Assembly: GCA_023265625.1 (NCBI GenBank)
Contig: JAHFST010000007.1
Span: forward strand, 62,001-126,000
Origin: Deltaproteobacteria bacterium
Lineage (GTDB): Bacteria > UBA10199 > JACPAL01 > JAHFST01
Reading direction: 5' to 3'
Length of the DNA: 64,000 bases
In this document: in pieces, positions 52,145 through 60,633 of the stretch
How positions within the stretch are numbered: the stretch's first letter is position 1
How the letters are laid out: each line of letters starts with the position of its first letter
Program-made: the position numbers and the translations under genes
The notes under the pieces: generated by a model
Told to the model about the DNA's origin: nothing
Databases searched by the model: none
What the model saw: only the letters and a program-made list of their open reading frames with translations

Positions 52145-52216
52145 CATCCCTTTTAAAGGATAATATTGACTTATCCCTCTAGCATGATTAAACTGTTTTA
52201 TCCCTTAAGAAGGATC
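52145..52216. promoter_or_regulatory. Two HipB-type operators flanking the hipBA promoter
   Basis: CATCC-N8-GGATA (52145-52162) and TATCC-N8-GGATC (52199-52216) each differ by one base from the E. coli HipB operator TATCC-N8-GGATA. Between them lie TTGACT (52166-52171) and TAAACT (52189-52194) with 17-nt spacing. Confidence 0.8.
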
Positions 52217-52226
52217 ATGGGTTGTC

Positions 52227-52511
52227 ATGGCAAAAAGAAAAACCAAGATGGTTACCGCCATACCCGCCCTGGAGCTGGTTGTCCGCAACCCGGCTCAGCT
52301 GGGGGTGGCGCTGTCACGCTTTCGGAAACAGGGGACATGGACGCAACGGCAGGCTGGGGAACGATCGGGCATCAAGCAGTCGATGGTATCACAGGTTGAG
52401 TCGGGCATTCCGGGGACCCGCCTCCAGACCCTTTTTAAAATTTTGGCTGGCCTCGACCTCGAACTGATGGTGAGGGGGCGAAAGAAAACCATGGTTGAGA
52501 CGGGGGATTGA
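52227..52511 (+). CDS. hipB: HipB-like XRE antitoxin/repressor
   Basis: A 94-residue helix-turn-helix protein. VALSRFRKQGTWTQRQAGERSGIKQSMVSQVESG forms the DNA-binding domain, TRLQTLFKILAGLDLELMVRGRKK the dimer region. It overlaps hipA by TGATG. Two matching operators are upstream. Confidence 0.92.
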   Translation: MAKRKTKMVTAIPALELVVRNPAQLGVALSRFRKQGTWTQRQAGERSGIKQSMVSQVESGIPGTRLQTLFKILAGLDLELMVRGRKKTMVETGD

Positions 52512-53800
52512 TGGGGCGCAGGAGCACACAAACCCGTTTGCAAGTATTACTCAACGGAGCACAAGTCGGGAGCTTGGCTCGGAACGCCTCAGGAGGCCTC
52601 GAGTTTGCCTATGCCGAAGGGTGGTTGCGCACCGTCGGGGCGATCCCGGTCTCGCAATCACTGCCGCTGCGCGAGCTTCCCTACCGCGGTATCCCGGTCG
52701 AGGCGTATTTTGACAATCTGCTTCCCGATAATGATGAGATCCGTCGCCGCATTGCCGAGCGTATGGCGGTCGGGGGACATGGAACGTTTGACCTCTTGGC
52801 GGCCGTGGGTCGGGATTGTGTGGGGGCCTTGCAATTTGTGCCCGAGGGGGAGGGGATTGAAAAACCGACCTCTGTGTTAGGTGAGGTTCTTTCCGACCGA
52901 GACATTGCTGCTCTTTTGAGAAATCTTAAAATATCGCCACTGGGTCTCGATCGGGAAAAGGAATTTCGGATTTCCATTGCCGGGGTTCAGGAAAAAACGG
53001 CTTTGTTACGATGGAAAGGTCGTTGGTATCGGCCCAAGGGTGTGACCCCGACGACTCATATTTTTAAGCCGGCGATCGGTAAGTTGCCGAGCGGACTCGA
53101 CATGAGCGGCAGTGTGCAAAACGAGTGGTTCTGTCTCAAACTGGCCGAGCATTTCGGGCTTTCCGTGGCGCGAGCTGATATGAAAAAATTTGACGGCGTC
53201 GATTGTCTGGTCGTGGAGAGGTTTGATCGTCGGAATGGTTTGCGGGTCCCCCAGGAGGATCTCTGCCAGGCGTTGGGCGTGCCTTGGCCGCGGAAGTATG
53301 AATCCGATGGAGGGCCTGGCATGGTCACGATCATGGATTTCCTCAATGCCTCGGACCAACGCGAACGGGACCGAGAATTTTTTATCAGGGCCCAACTCGT
53401 CTTTTTCCTGCTGGCCGCCATCGACGGGCATGCCAAGAATTTCAGCATCACGTTGTTGCCGACCGGGTTTCAATTGGTTCCGATCTACGACGTCATGACC
53501 GTGTGGCCGGCCCTGGCTGCTAGGCAGATCGAACCGAAACAGGCCAAACTCGCCATGTCCGTCGGCGACAACAAACATTACCGGCTGGGTGAGATCCAGC
53601 GTCGCCACTGGGAGCAGACGGCAAAAAAGGCGGGGTTTCCTTTGAGAAATCTCGAGTTGTTGTTGCAAGACTTAGTGGATCGGGAAAGAAAAGTGGATGA
53701 TCTGGTCCATCGGATTGGCAAGGCCATTTCTCCGCAGCTTGCGGATTCTGTTACGGCCGGTATCAAGAAACATCTGAAAGTCCTTACAACGTCCCTTTGA
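52511..53800 (+). CDS. hipA: HipA-family serine/threonine kinase toxin
   Basis: A 429-residue HipA-type kinase. N-terminal [28 protein letters not shown], the P-loop-like [18 protein letters not shown], and catalytic [18 protein letters not shown] (Asp and Asn). In E. coli HipA phosphorylates glutamyl-tRNA synthetase; the target here is unknown. ATG 52511 overlaps the hipB stop. Confidence 0.95.
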   Translation: MGRRSTQTRLQVLLNGAQVGSLARNASGGLEFAYAEGWLRTVGAIPVSQSLPLRELPYRGIPVEAYFDNLLPDNDEIRRRIAERMAVGGHGTFDLLAAVGRDCVGALQFVPEGEGIEKPTSVLGEVLSDRDIAALLRNLKISPLGLDREKEFRISIAGVQEKTALLRWKGRWYRPKGVTPTTHIFKPAIGKLPSGLDMSGSVQNEWFCLKLAEHFGLSVARADMKKFDGVDCLVVERFDRRNGLRVPQEDLCQALGVPWPRKYESDGGPGMVTIMDFLNASDQRERDREFFIRAQLVFFLLAAIDGHAKNFSITLLPTGFQLVPIYDVMTVWPALAARQIEPKQAKLAMSVGDNKHYRLGEIQRRHWEQTAKKAGFPLRNLELLLQDLVDRERKVDDLVHRIGKAISPQLADSVTAGIKKHLKVLTTSL

Positions 53801-54179
53801 CCAACGCCTCAATCACCCCTACATCGGCGGGAGGGAATTCGAATTTGGCAAACTCATGGGGCTCGATCCAACGGAAGTCGGCGCACTCGATCGTTTGAGG
53901 TTCCCCGGAAACGTGGGAACAAAGCACAAAATAGAGATGAATCAGTCCATGGGGGTAGTCGTAGTGCAGGTCTTGTAGGCGTCGCTCCACCTTGACCTCG
54001 ATGCCCGTCTCTTCCCGCACCTCACGGATGGCGCAGGCCTCCACGGATTCGCCGGGTTCGATCTTTCCGCCGGGAAATTCCCAACAATGTCCCATGGGCG
54101 AGGTCTTGAGGCGTTTGGTGATGAGGAATTTTTCACCTTTTTGAATGACCGCGGCGCACGCCTCAATGGCTTTTTTCAC
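53784..54179 (-). CDS. Nudix hydrolase, MutT/8-oxo-dGTPase type
   Basis: A 131-residue Nudix enzyme with the full box [41 protein letters not shown] and GHCWEFPGG match MutT/(8-oxo-)dGTP diphosphatases. It overlaps the upstream PEP carboxylase gene by 4 nt and the convergent hipA end by 17 nt. Confidence 0.93.
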   Translation of the reverse strand: MKKAIEACAAVIQKGEKFLITKRLKTSPMGHCWEFPGGKIEPGESVEACAIREVREETGIEVKVERRLQDLHYDYPHGLIHLYFVLCSHVSGEPQTIECADFRWIEPHEFAKFEFPPADVGVIEALVKGTL

Positions 54180-55693
54180 CCGATGCTCCTGCGGATCATC
54201 GCGGATTGCACGATCTCGTTGGTGATTTCCTTTTTATGGCCGGATTGCCAGAAGTGGTAGACGTTTGAGACGAGATTGCGGTGGATGAAATGCTCCGGTT
54301 TTTTGGGCCCGAGGCGTTTCCCCAAAAACTCTTCGATGAATTGGACGTCTTCCCGGACCTTTTCCCACGCGGGGCTCTTGCGGGCCAGGAAGCGGAGGTT
54401 CTCCATGTTGAGAAAATGTCCCATTTGTTCCAGGTCCTCGTGCAGGGTGGGGAGTTGTTTGAACAAAAATTTCTCATACCCTTCCCGCAGGGCCTTTTTC
54501 AGGCCGCGTCCCGTCCCGATCAAGGAGGGAGGGACCCCGAGCGAGGCAAACACGGCCACAAAGGTGATGGCTCGCGGGAGTTTGACACCCTCTTTTCCGA
54601 TGCGACGCGAATAACCAAAGTGACCGGTATGAGGGATACGTTCTCGGCGGCCGGGGACAAATTCGGCCAATTCATTGATAGTCGCAGCCAGGCTCGAAAC
54701 CACAGGACGGTATTGTTCGGCAAACAGATCGCTGAGCATCACCGTTTGGCGGATCTCTTGATCCGTAAACAAGATCGGTTTTAACCGCGGCAACTCCAGT
54801 TCCAATCGTTTCAAGGCCTTTTGCACTTGATCGGCGGGATAATCATAACGGAAGCCCGATTGAATGGTGACGGTGCGGACCCCTGGATAATTTTTAAAAA
54901 AATTATCCAGATTGTCTGGCGCAAGGTTGCCGCGAAACGGCAGGCTTCCCACCCCGATAATCGGAAACACCCGTATGCCAGACTCGTCTTGAAACCGGTA
55001 ATACTCCGACAAGGCCCCACGGGCCGAGAGCACCGCGGGGATAAAACCGGCGTCGAGGGCCGGATCGGAACGCGCGATGAAGGGTCGGAGATAAGGCGGT
55101 TTCTTTTTCAACATCTTTTGGTAGCCCTGCACGTACTCTCGTAAGATTTCCCGGGACTGAAACAGCGTGGCGCTGCCTTCGATCAAGGGGATGACTTCGA
55201 GGACATTGTCTTTCAACAATTTTTTCCCAAAGAGCTGCTGTTCATGTTGAATGGCGATGGTGAATTTTTCGTAGAGTTGCAACAGCTGTTGGGCGCTCGT
55301 GGTCATTGGCAGGATGACCTCAAACACGGGAGGTGAGTGCATCCCAACCTCATGGGCGGTGTGGGCCGCGGTCAGGATGGTCATGAAGGCGCGGGCGAGA
55401 CGATACCCGGATTCGTTCCAAGTATTGGGGACGCGGAAGGTCAAAAAACGGTCTTTGCCAATGGGGTATTTTTTAAAATAGTCAAAATACCGGTTGAGCA
55501 ACCGGTCGATGACCGCCTCATCGACAAACTTCCCCTCCCAATCCCACATGTATTCGTTACAACCCAGATCAGAAAAAACCCGGTAGCATTCTTCGACTTC
55601 ATCGACGGTGGAAATAAAGGGGCGATCCAACCAAAACGGGGCCGAGGCGTTGTCGGGATGTTGTGTGGCCATCGTGGCGGGGATCTTGCGCAT
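54176..55693 (-). CDS. ppcA: Archaeal-type phosphoenolpyruvate carboxylase
   Basis: A 505-residue PEPC of the short archaeal type (PpcA), which makes oxaloacetate from PEP and bicarbonate. Features: [14 protein letters not shown] near the start, [59 protein letters not shown] and [15 protein letters not shown]. About half the length of bacterial PEPC. It precedes a Nudix gene with a 4-nt overlap. Confidence 0.94.
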   Translation of the reverse strand: MRKIPATMATQHPDNASAPFWLDRPFISTVDEVEECYRVFSDLGCNEYMWDWEGKFVDEAVIDRLLNRYFDYFKKYPIGKDRFLTFRVPNTWNESGYRLARAFMTILTAAHTAHEVGMHSPPVFEVILPMTTSAQQLLQLYEKFTIAIQHEQQLFGKKLLKDNVLEVIPLIEGSATLFQSREILREYVQGYQKMLKKKPPYLRPFIARSDPALDAGFIPAVLSARGALSEYYRFQDESGIRVFPIIGVGSLPFRGNLAPDNLDNFFKNYPGVRTVTIQSGFRYDYPADQVQKALKRLELELPRLKPILFTDQEIRQTVMLSDLFAEQYRPVVSSLAATINELAEFVPGRRERIPHTGHFGYSRRIGKEGVKLPRAITFVAVFASLGVPPSLIGTGRGLKKALREGYEKFLFKQLPTLHEDLEQMGHFLNMENLRFLARKSPAWEKVREDVQFIEEFLGKRLGPKKPEHFIHRNLVSNVYHFWQSGHKKEITNEIVQSAMIRRSIG

Positions 55694-55747
55694 GAAGCCT
55701 TTAGATTATAGGAAAACCGGGGAGAAAAGAAGTATTAATCGTGACGT

Positions 55748-56188
55748 TCATCGGGTCGGGTCGATGACCCGCAACCCTTCGAGCCGGGCGGCCTCCAAGA
55801 GGGCACGGTCGGAGCAAACGAAATCCATGGAACCATCGGAACGCTTGTGGACCGCAAGAGCGGTGGCTAATTGAATGGAGTCTTGTACTTTGAGACGCCG
55901 TTGTCGGATCAATCGCAGCGCATTTTTCAAGATAGCCGCTTCTATTTCGACCAAGCCGATTTTTCCCGAGTGAATGTCTTTTTCAATGGAGCGATGAACT
56001 AAATGATAGGCTGGAGAATCAATCTGGCGTTCTCTTTTTAATCTCTCCGCAAAAGAAGTGAGTTCCAATTCTGTGAGCGCGGAAGTCACAATCCTACCCT
56101 CCTGGCTTATCAATTGTTGCATGCGAGTACTGCCCGGTTCATCGTGGTAATATTTTGCCAGGGCCGACGTATCAAGGTAACTGATCAC
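55748..56188 (-). CDS. PIN-domain toxin (VapC-like)
   Basis: A 146-residue PIN protein: YLDTSALAKYYHDEPGS (first Asp), SALTELELTSF (Glu), QDSIQLATALAV and FVCSDRALLEAA (later acidic residues). It follows the antitoxin with a 4-nt overlap. Confidence 0.9.
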   Translation of the reverse strand: MISYLDTSALAKYYHDEPGSTRMQQLISQEGRIVTSALTELELTSFAERLKRERQIDSPAYHLVHRSIEKDIHSGKIGLVEIEAAILKNALRLIRQRRLKVQDSIQLATALAVHKRSDGSMDFVCSDRALLEAARLEGLRVIDPTR

Positions 56189-56508
56189 AGATCCTCGTCG
56201 CGCATTTCTCGGATGATTTGTGTGGAGGTTTTGCCACCCTTAAAACGCACAGGCCGGAATGGTGTCATGCGGGCATGAGGATTGTATCCCTTTGCAAGAA
56301 AACCTTCTTGTTCCCACTGTTTCATGAGTTTATTGATATCGTTGCGGGAACGCTGCTTCCGTTTGGTTTCTTGGACGAATGGTTGCAATTTTGACAAAAA
56401 GCCCACTAACCGGTTGCGCACCTTGATGGCCACCGTCTCGCCGGTCTGCATCAACTGGACGTAATAACTGAGCCGACTCTTCAATTCGCGGATTCCCACC
56501 TCGGTCAT
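56185..56508 (-). CDS. Phd-like antitoxin
   Basis: A 107-residue protein starting MTEVGIRELKSRLSYYVQLM then QTGETVAIKVRNRLVGFL, a Phd/prevent-host-death fold. The long basic C-terminal half probably binds the toxin. GGAGGGG lies just before the ATG. Confidence 0.88.
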   Translation of the reverse strand: MTEVGIRELKSRLSYYVQLMQTGETVAIKVRNRLVGFLSKLQPFVQETKRKQRSRNDINKLMKQWEQEGFLAKGYNPHARMTPFRPVRFKGGKTSTQIIREMRDEDL

Positions 56509-56520
56509 ATCCCCTCCTAT

Positions 56521-56555
56521 GTAGTCACATTAAATTAATAAGACTACTTTGTCAA
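56521..56555 (-). promoter_or_regulatory. Promoter/operator of Phd-PIN pair
   Basis: On the minus strand TTGACA (56555-56550), 17-nt spacer, TAATGT (56532-56527). GTAGTC (56521-56526) and GACTAC (56542-56547) form an inverted repeat overlapping the -10. Confidence 0.65.
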
Positions 56556-56569
56556 GGGTGTGATTTTTG

Positions 56570-56596
56570 ACAACCTTTTCCAGTGTTAGCCGATGG
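56570..56596 (+). promoter_or_regulatory. Sigma-28-like promoter of orphan gene 56617
   Basis: ACAA (56570-56573) followed by CCTTTTC, 15-nt spacer, GCCGATGG (56589-56596; 6 of 8). AAAGGAG then precedes ATG 56617. Confidence 0.7.
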
Positions 56597-56616
56597 CAAG
56601 CCAAAGGAGATACAAT

Positions 56617-58401
56617 ATGAGGGGGCAGATGAATTGTACGGACAGGGGAATTGGATTTTCCGGATTGGTACCGGTCGTGGATTTAAGAACCGGTCTCTTG
56701 CCGACACGGGCATTAAATTCGGTGACGGCCCTGGGAGGGGAAAATCTGGGTGCTATCCTCAGTGGAGGGAATGGGGCGGCCGCTTCGTCGGGGGAGGTGC
56801 TGCGCGAGACCCCGGTCGATTCGGGGTTGTTTCGGCTTTGGAGCGAGCGCCATCCGTGGGAATTACTCGCGGCCGGTTTGATGGGAGCGAGGGATGACTC
56901 CCCGGAGCGGGGTGGCGCGGCCAGTTCTGGTGGGGGGACGGATGCTGTACCTGTGTTGGAGATGGTACGGCAGATAGCTGTCCAGGAGGGCCGGGTCGAG
57001 TTGGAGCGTGCCGGTGATCTGATGACCGTCAAAATGGGGGCGGTGACCGTGGCCCGGCTGAGCGACTGGTATCGGGTCCTGATCTGCGCCTATGTCCGAC
57101 GGTGTCTGGGTAGCGACCCTCAAAGATTGGCCAATGCCAATTCCCATCGGTTTCGGATCATCTTCGGGCGCGGCGAGGCCGCCAGCCTGCCGGGGCCGCG
57201 ACCGGAGGCGGAGGCACTGGTCCGTTTTATTCAAAAAGAACCGAGATCGGCACACGACCTCCTGGTCGGGTTGAGTCATGCCAATCGGCGCGAGTCGGGC
57301 ACGTCCCGTCTGGAGAAGTACGCCGCTCTGGCGGAGGGGTTGGCCGATATCCAGGCCTTATTGGTCAGTAGGAACGCGGCCGTGTCGCGACCCGAGGGGG
57401 TTGCTGCGATTGATCCCTCACCTGTGTCGGTATCTGCCCGTCAAGCGGTGGAGGTGGTGGCTTGGAGCGGAGCCCTTGGAGAGTCTTTGATGTCTCCCAT
57501 GTGGAAGCATGATGGCGACCGTGTGAATGAGACCACGGGGCCGCGGATCCACGGTCGAATCGATCAGATGGCCAGAGTGATGCGGCAACGCGGCTATTCG
57601 CAGGGAGAGGTGGAGGCCTTTGGCAAAAAGCTGGTCGAGCTGGCGTGGCGCCATGTCCCGACGCTTTGGCGAGGAAAGTCGGCCCTGACGTTTCTGGGGT
57701 GGGTATGCGAGCTGGAGGAGTTACAAGGAGACATGATGGATAGTGACCTGGTGGGGAGGGAAGGACTGAAAGGCGTTGCAACCCTTTCCCTGTACCGAGT
57801 CCTGGATAAAATGCGTCGCCACGGGTCGGTTGGTTCAAACTTCTACTTTGTGTCCTTCGGTCGTGATTTTATCGACCTCGCCTCCTCCCTTGCCCCCAGT
57901 CCAGCCGACGGACGCGCCTTGGCAGAGCAGCACCGCGGGGGCGAGATGCAGGAGCTCATGGGAATGGCCCTGTTGCGGGGGCTTTTTGACAATGCCCTTC
58001 TGAAACGTGACGGGGAGACACTTCCCTTGCTGGTGCGACAGGCCTTTGTTCGGTATCTCGCCTTGACCCTCATTGAGAACGGGGCTTGGCCCATTTTTTA
58101 CGGTCAATTTTCCTCATTCCTTTCGGAGCAAAAAATTTGGTGGGGGTCCATTTGGCTGGGGTGGGGCAGGGCCAACCTCTCCCGTTTTTACGAAGGGTTG
58201 CTCGGAGCGCCGCTGGATACGATCTTTGAGGATCTATCCAGGGCAACGGTCCATGATATCTTGGTCGCCTCCCTCCCCGAGGTGCGCCGGCTCCTATCGG
58301 TTCCGGATGACGAGGTCAACCATGACTCCCTGTTACAAGTGGAACGGGCCTTGAGAGCTCATCTGACCGAGCAGTCCCGTTTGGTGTGTGGGTCCGGGTA
58401 A
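56617..58401 (+). CDS. Large orphan protein, sigma-28-like regulon
   Basis: A 594-residue unknown protein. The N-terminus is Gly/Ala-rich (AILSGGNGAAASSG, GGAASSGGGTD), then mainly helical, with tryptophan-rich segments near the C-terminus (IWWGSIWLGWGRANLSRF). No signal peptide. Start ATG 56617 has AAAGGAG 7 nt upstream; an in-frame ATG at 56593 overlaps the -10 box and is rejected. Confidence 0.83.
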   Translation: MRGQMNCTDRGIGFSGLVPVVDLRTGLLPTRALNSVTALGGENLGAILSGGNGAAASSGEVLRETPVDSGLFRLWSERHPWELLAAGLMGARDDSPERGGAASSGGGTDAVPVLEMVRQIAVQEGRVELERAGDLMTVKMGAVTVARLSDWYRVLICAYVRRCLGSDPQRLANANSHRFRIIFGRGEAASLPGPRPEAEALVRFIQKEPRSAHDLLVGLSHANRRESGTSRLEKYAALAEGLADIQALLVSRNAAVSRPEGVAAIDPSPVSVSARQAVEVVAWSGALGESLMSPMWKHDGDRVNETTGPRIHGRIDQMARVMRQRGYSQGEVEAFGKKLVELAWRHVPTLWRGKSALTFLGWVCELEELQGDMMDSDLVGREGLKGVATLSLYRVLDKMRRHGSVGSNFYFVSFGRDFIDLASSLAPSPADGRALAEQHRGGEMQELMGMALLRGLFDNALLKRDGETLPLLVRQAFVRYLALTLIENGAWPIFYGQFSSFLSEQKIWWGSIWLGWGRANLSRFYEGLLGAPLDTIFEDLSRATVHDILVASLPEVRRLLSVPDDEVNHDSLLQVERALRAHLTEQSRLVCGSG

Positions 58402-58463
58402 GAAAGAAAAACCCGCAGGGATATTTGGAAACGTTGGTATACAAAATACACCTAAGAGAGAGC

Positions 58464-59999
58464 CTAGCCTGTGACCCGCAAAAACTCCGCGAGAAAAGCC
58501 TCGCCAAAGGCCGTGGTGGTGGCGGTGCCGCCTAGATCCGGAGTGCGGATGCATCCTGCGATGAGATTGAAGAGGGTGCGTTCGACGGCCTGTTGTAGTT
58601 CTGGGTGACCGGCGGCGCGGAACAGTTCTCCCACGGTCAGAAAGGTGGCGGTGGGGTTGGCCTTTCCCTGGCCCGCGATGTCCGGGGCTGAGCCGTGGAG
58701 GGGTTCGAAGAAATATTTTCCGGTGGATCGATCGGTGTTGTAACTGACCGTGGCCGCGATGCCGAGGCCGCCGACCAGGGCGGCCGCCGCGTCGCCGCAA
58801 AGATCCCCCAGCAGATTGTCGGCCGCGAAGACGCGTCCACTCAGGGCCTCCGGTCTCAGAATCAAGGTGGCGACAAAAACGCCGGCATGCATCATAGGGA
58901 GTGACAGCCCTTGTGCCGTGCCTACCTCCTGCCCCTCACGACGCCACAGTCCGTAGGATTGGGGATGGACGTCGTCCAAGTGGAGGATGTGTCCCGGCCA
59001 TCCGGCTTCTTGCGCGATGTCAATAGTGGCCAAGACATTTTCTTGCACCATGGTTGCGGTGTGACGGCCGATCTGGGTCCCCACGGAGGTTTCCACCGTG
59101 TCCCCTTCCAGGCCTCCCCCGCGGAAGTACATCCCCTCCGTGTTCTCCCGGCCGATGACCAATTGAAAATCCTCCGGGATCTCCCCGCGTGTCCCTTCCT
59201 TTAAGGCCTCGATCACCGGTGCCAGCAGGGCGGCGAAGGCGCGGTCGGTGACCAAAGTTTTGGGTAGGAGGTGAGGGGTCTTGACCATCTTTTCTAGGAA
59301 TGAATCCATCAAATGGAATTCGATCTTGATGCTTGATATTTTTTCCTGTTCCTGACAAATTTTTTCCCAGGGGCCGTGGCTGTAACGGAGGACATTGCCT
59401 TTATGCAGCACGGCCACTCGATCTTCACCGCTCGCCTTGGCGGCGGCGATCGCCTCCTGCAGTTTGTCTCGAAAAGCGGCATGGAAGTGGATCTCACGCG
59501 GGAGCACCTCCTCTTCTGGGGTCCCCCGACGTTTCACGTCTTCCCGGATCAATTCTTCCAAATGATTTGAGAGCGCGAAGAGTCGAAAGGAGACCGGTTC
59601 GGCGCGGAGCGTCGGTCTGAGGAGCGGGTGGAGCAGGCGTGTTGGGCGCCGGTTGAGGTTGGTGAACCAAGACGAATGTCCCCGAAATCCGTCGAGGATG
59701 ATCGTCCGGGCATGGACCATGCTATCACCACACTTTTCGCGCAGTCGGTTATCCCCCAAGGCGATCAAAAAGGCGGCATCATAATCCCGGGCGAGTTGTG
59801 TGGCCGTCCCCTCCGGCCAGGCCTTGCCATGTTGGAGATAGTAAGAGGCATCGTAAGGGAGTCGATGCATGACAAAGGCAGGTTCTGATCCTCCCAAGAC
59901 TTGATTTGCGGCTGCTAACAGTTTTGCCGCAAACGGAAACACCTCCGGCCCAATCCCGTCTCCCGGTAGTCCGGCTATTCTAATCGGTAGTCGCAGCAT
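58464..59999 (-). CDS. Isocitrate/isopropylmalate dehydrogenase-family protein
   Basis: A 511-residue beta-decarboxylating dehydrogenase-like protein. IAGLPGDGIGPEV at the start, the adenine/substrate loop NTEGMYFRGGG, DNLLGDLCGDAAAALVGGLGIA (metal-binding GD..GD) and HGSAPDIAGQGKANPTA. It is longer than typical IPMDH. By eye the Asp normally in HVDN is replaced by Gly (HAGV), which could affect activity. Substrate uncertain; leuCD is 55 kb away. GGGGAGGA precedes the ATG. Confidence 0.88.
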   Translation of the reverse strand: MLRLPIRIAGLPGDGIGPEVFPFAAKLLAAANQVLGGSEPAFVMHRLPYDASYYLQHGKAWPEGTATQLARDYDAAFLIALGDNRLREKCGDSMVHARTIILDGFRGHSSWFTNLNRRPTRLLHPLLRPTLRAEPVSFRLFALSNHLEELIREDVKRRGTPEEEVLPREIHFHAAFRDKLQEAIAAAKASGEDRVAVLHKGNVLRYSHGPWEKICQEQEKISSIKIEFHLMDSFLEKMVKTPHLLPKTLVTDRAFAALLAPVIEALKEGTRGEIPEDFQLVIGRENTEGMYFRGGGLEGDTVETSVGTQIGRHTATMVQENVLATIDIAQEAGWPGHILHLDDVHPQSYGLWRREGQEVGTAQGLSLPMMHAGVFVATLILRPEALSGRVFAADNLLGDLCGDAAAALVGGLGIAATVSYNTDRSTGKYFFEPLHGSAPDIAGQGKANPTATFLTVGELFRAAGHPELQQAVERTLFNLIAGCIRTPDLGGTATTTAFGEAFLAEFLRVTG

Positions 60000-60029
60000 A
60001 ATCCTCCCCTGTGGCTGAAAAGTGAGAAG

Positions 60030-60056
60030 TCATCGCGGCATGAGCGAAATAGTTGC
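60030..60056 (-). promoter_or_regulatory. Weak sigma-28-like site upstream of IDH-family gene
   Basis: On the minus strand GCAA (60056-60053) followed by CTATTTC, 15-nt spacer, CGCGATGA (60037-60030; 5 of 8). The -35 side (CACGCAACTATT) closely matches the 20511 site. Confidence 0.4.
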
Positions 60057-60084
60057 GTGTTTTTGATAAAAACAGAAAAGAGGC

Positions 60085-60522
60085 TTAGTAGGCCTTATTG
60101 ATCACAATATTTACATCCCCATCCCCCACCCGCGCAGGACTCTTGGTGGATGTGCCCTCGAGGTCGCCTGGTTGGGCGGGGCCGGCGTTGCCGTCTTTGT
60201 CGACTCGGGCCACCACTTGCACCTCTCCTTGGAACGGGGTGCCGGGAAACATCACATCAGCGGCCGTCATTTCGTAGTGGAAGGGAAAGGTGATGTTGGC
60301 GAGACGTTTGACGGCGAGCGGCGGGCCGGCCCCCTTTTTGGCGATGATATAGAGGGTATCCGTGGGGCCCACCTTGGACATCATCTCTGGGGCGAGGGTA
60401 ATCTGCCCGGAGATACTGCCTCCCTGGCTCAGGGCCTGGGGGGCCATGGCACCCGCCTTGGGGCTTTTTTGGCAACCGACTAACAGGGCTAGCAACGCGC
60501 ATCCGGATAAAAACAATTTCAT
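60085..60522 (-). CDS. Lipoprotein with CycH/CcmH C-terminal-like domain
   Basis: A 145-residue lipoprotein: leader ending in lipobox LLVGC, then ISGQITLAPEMMSKVGPTDTLYIIAKKGAGPPLAVKR and later VQVVARVDKDGNAGPAQPGDLEG. This matches the C-terminal domain of cytochrome c biogenesis protein CycH/CcmI, here as a stand-alone exported unit without the TPR part. No other ccm gene is near. Confidence 0.85.
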   Translation of the reverse strand: MKLFLSGCALLALLVGCQKSPKAGAMAPQALSQGGSISGQITLAPEMMSKVGPTDTLYIIAKKGAGPPLAVKRLANITFPFHYEMTAADVMFPGTPFQGEVQVVARVDKDGNAGPAQPGDLEGTSTKSPARVGDGDVNIVINKAY

Positions 60523-60633
60523 AGAGGCTCCTTGAGTGTTTTGCCACTTAATAGGGTCCGGCGGGGTAGGTCAAGTGGCTAAATGCCCCATTGATAAAAT
60601 CCCCTTGAACTTCTTTTAGGAGAGAGGCTAGTA

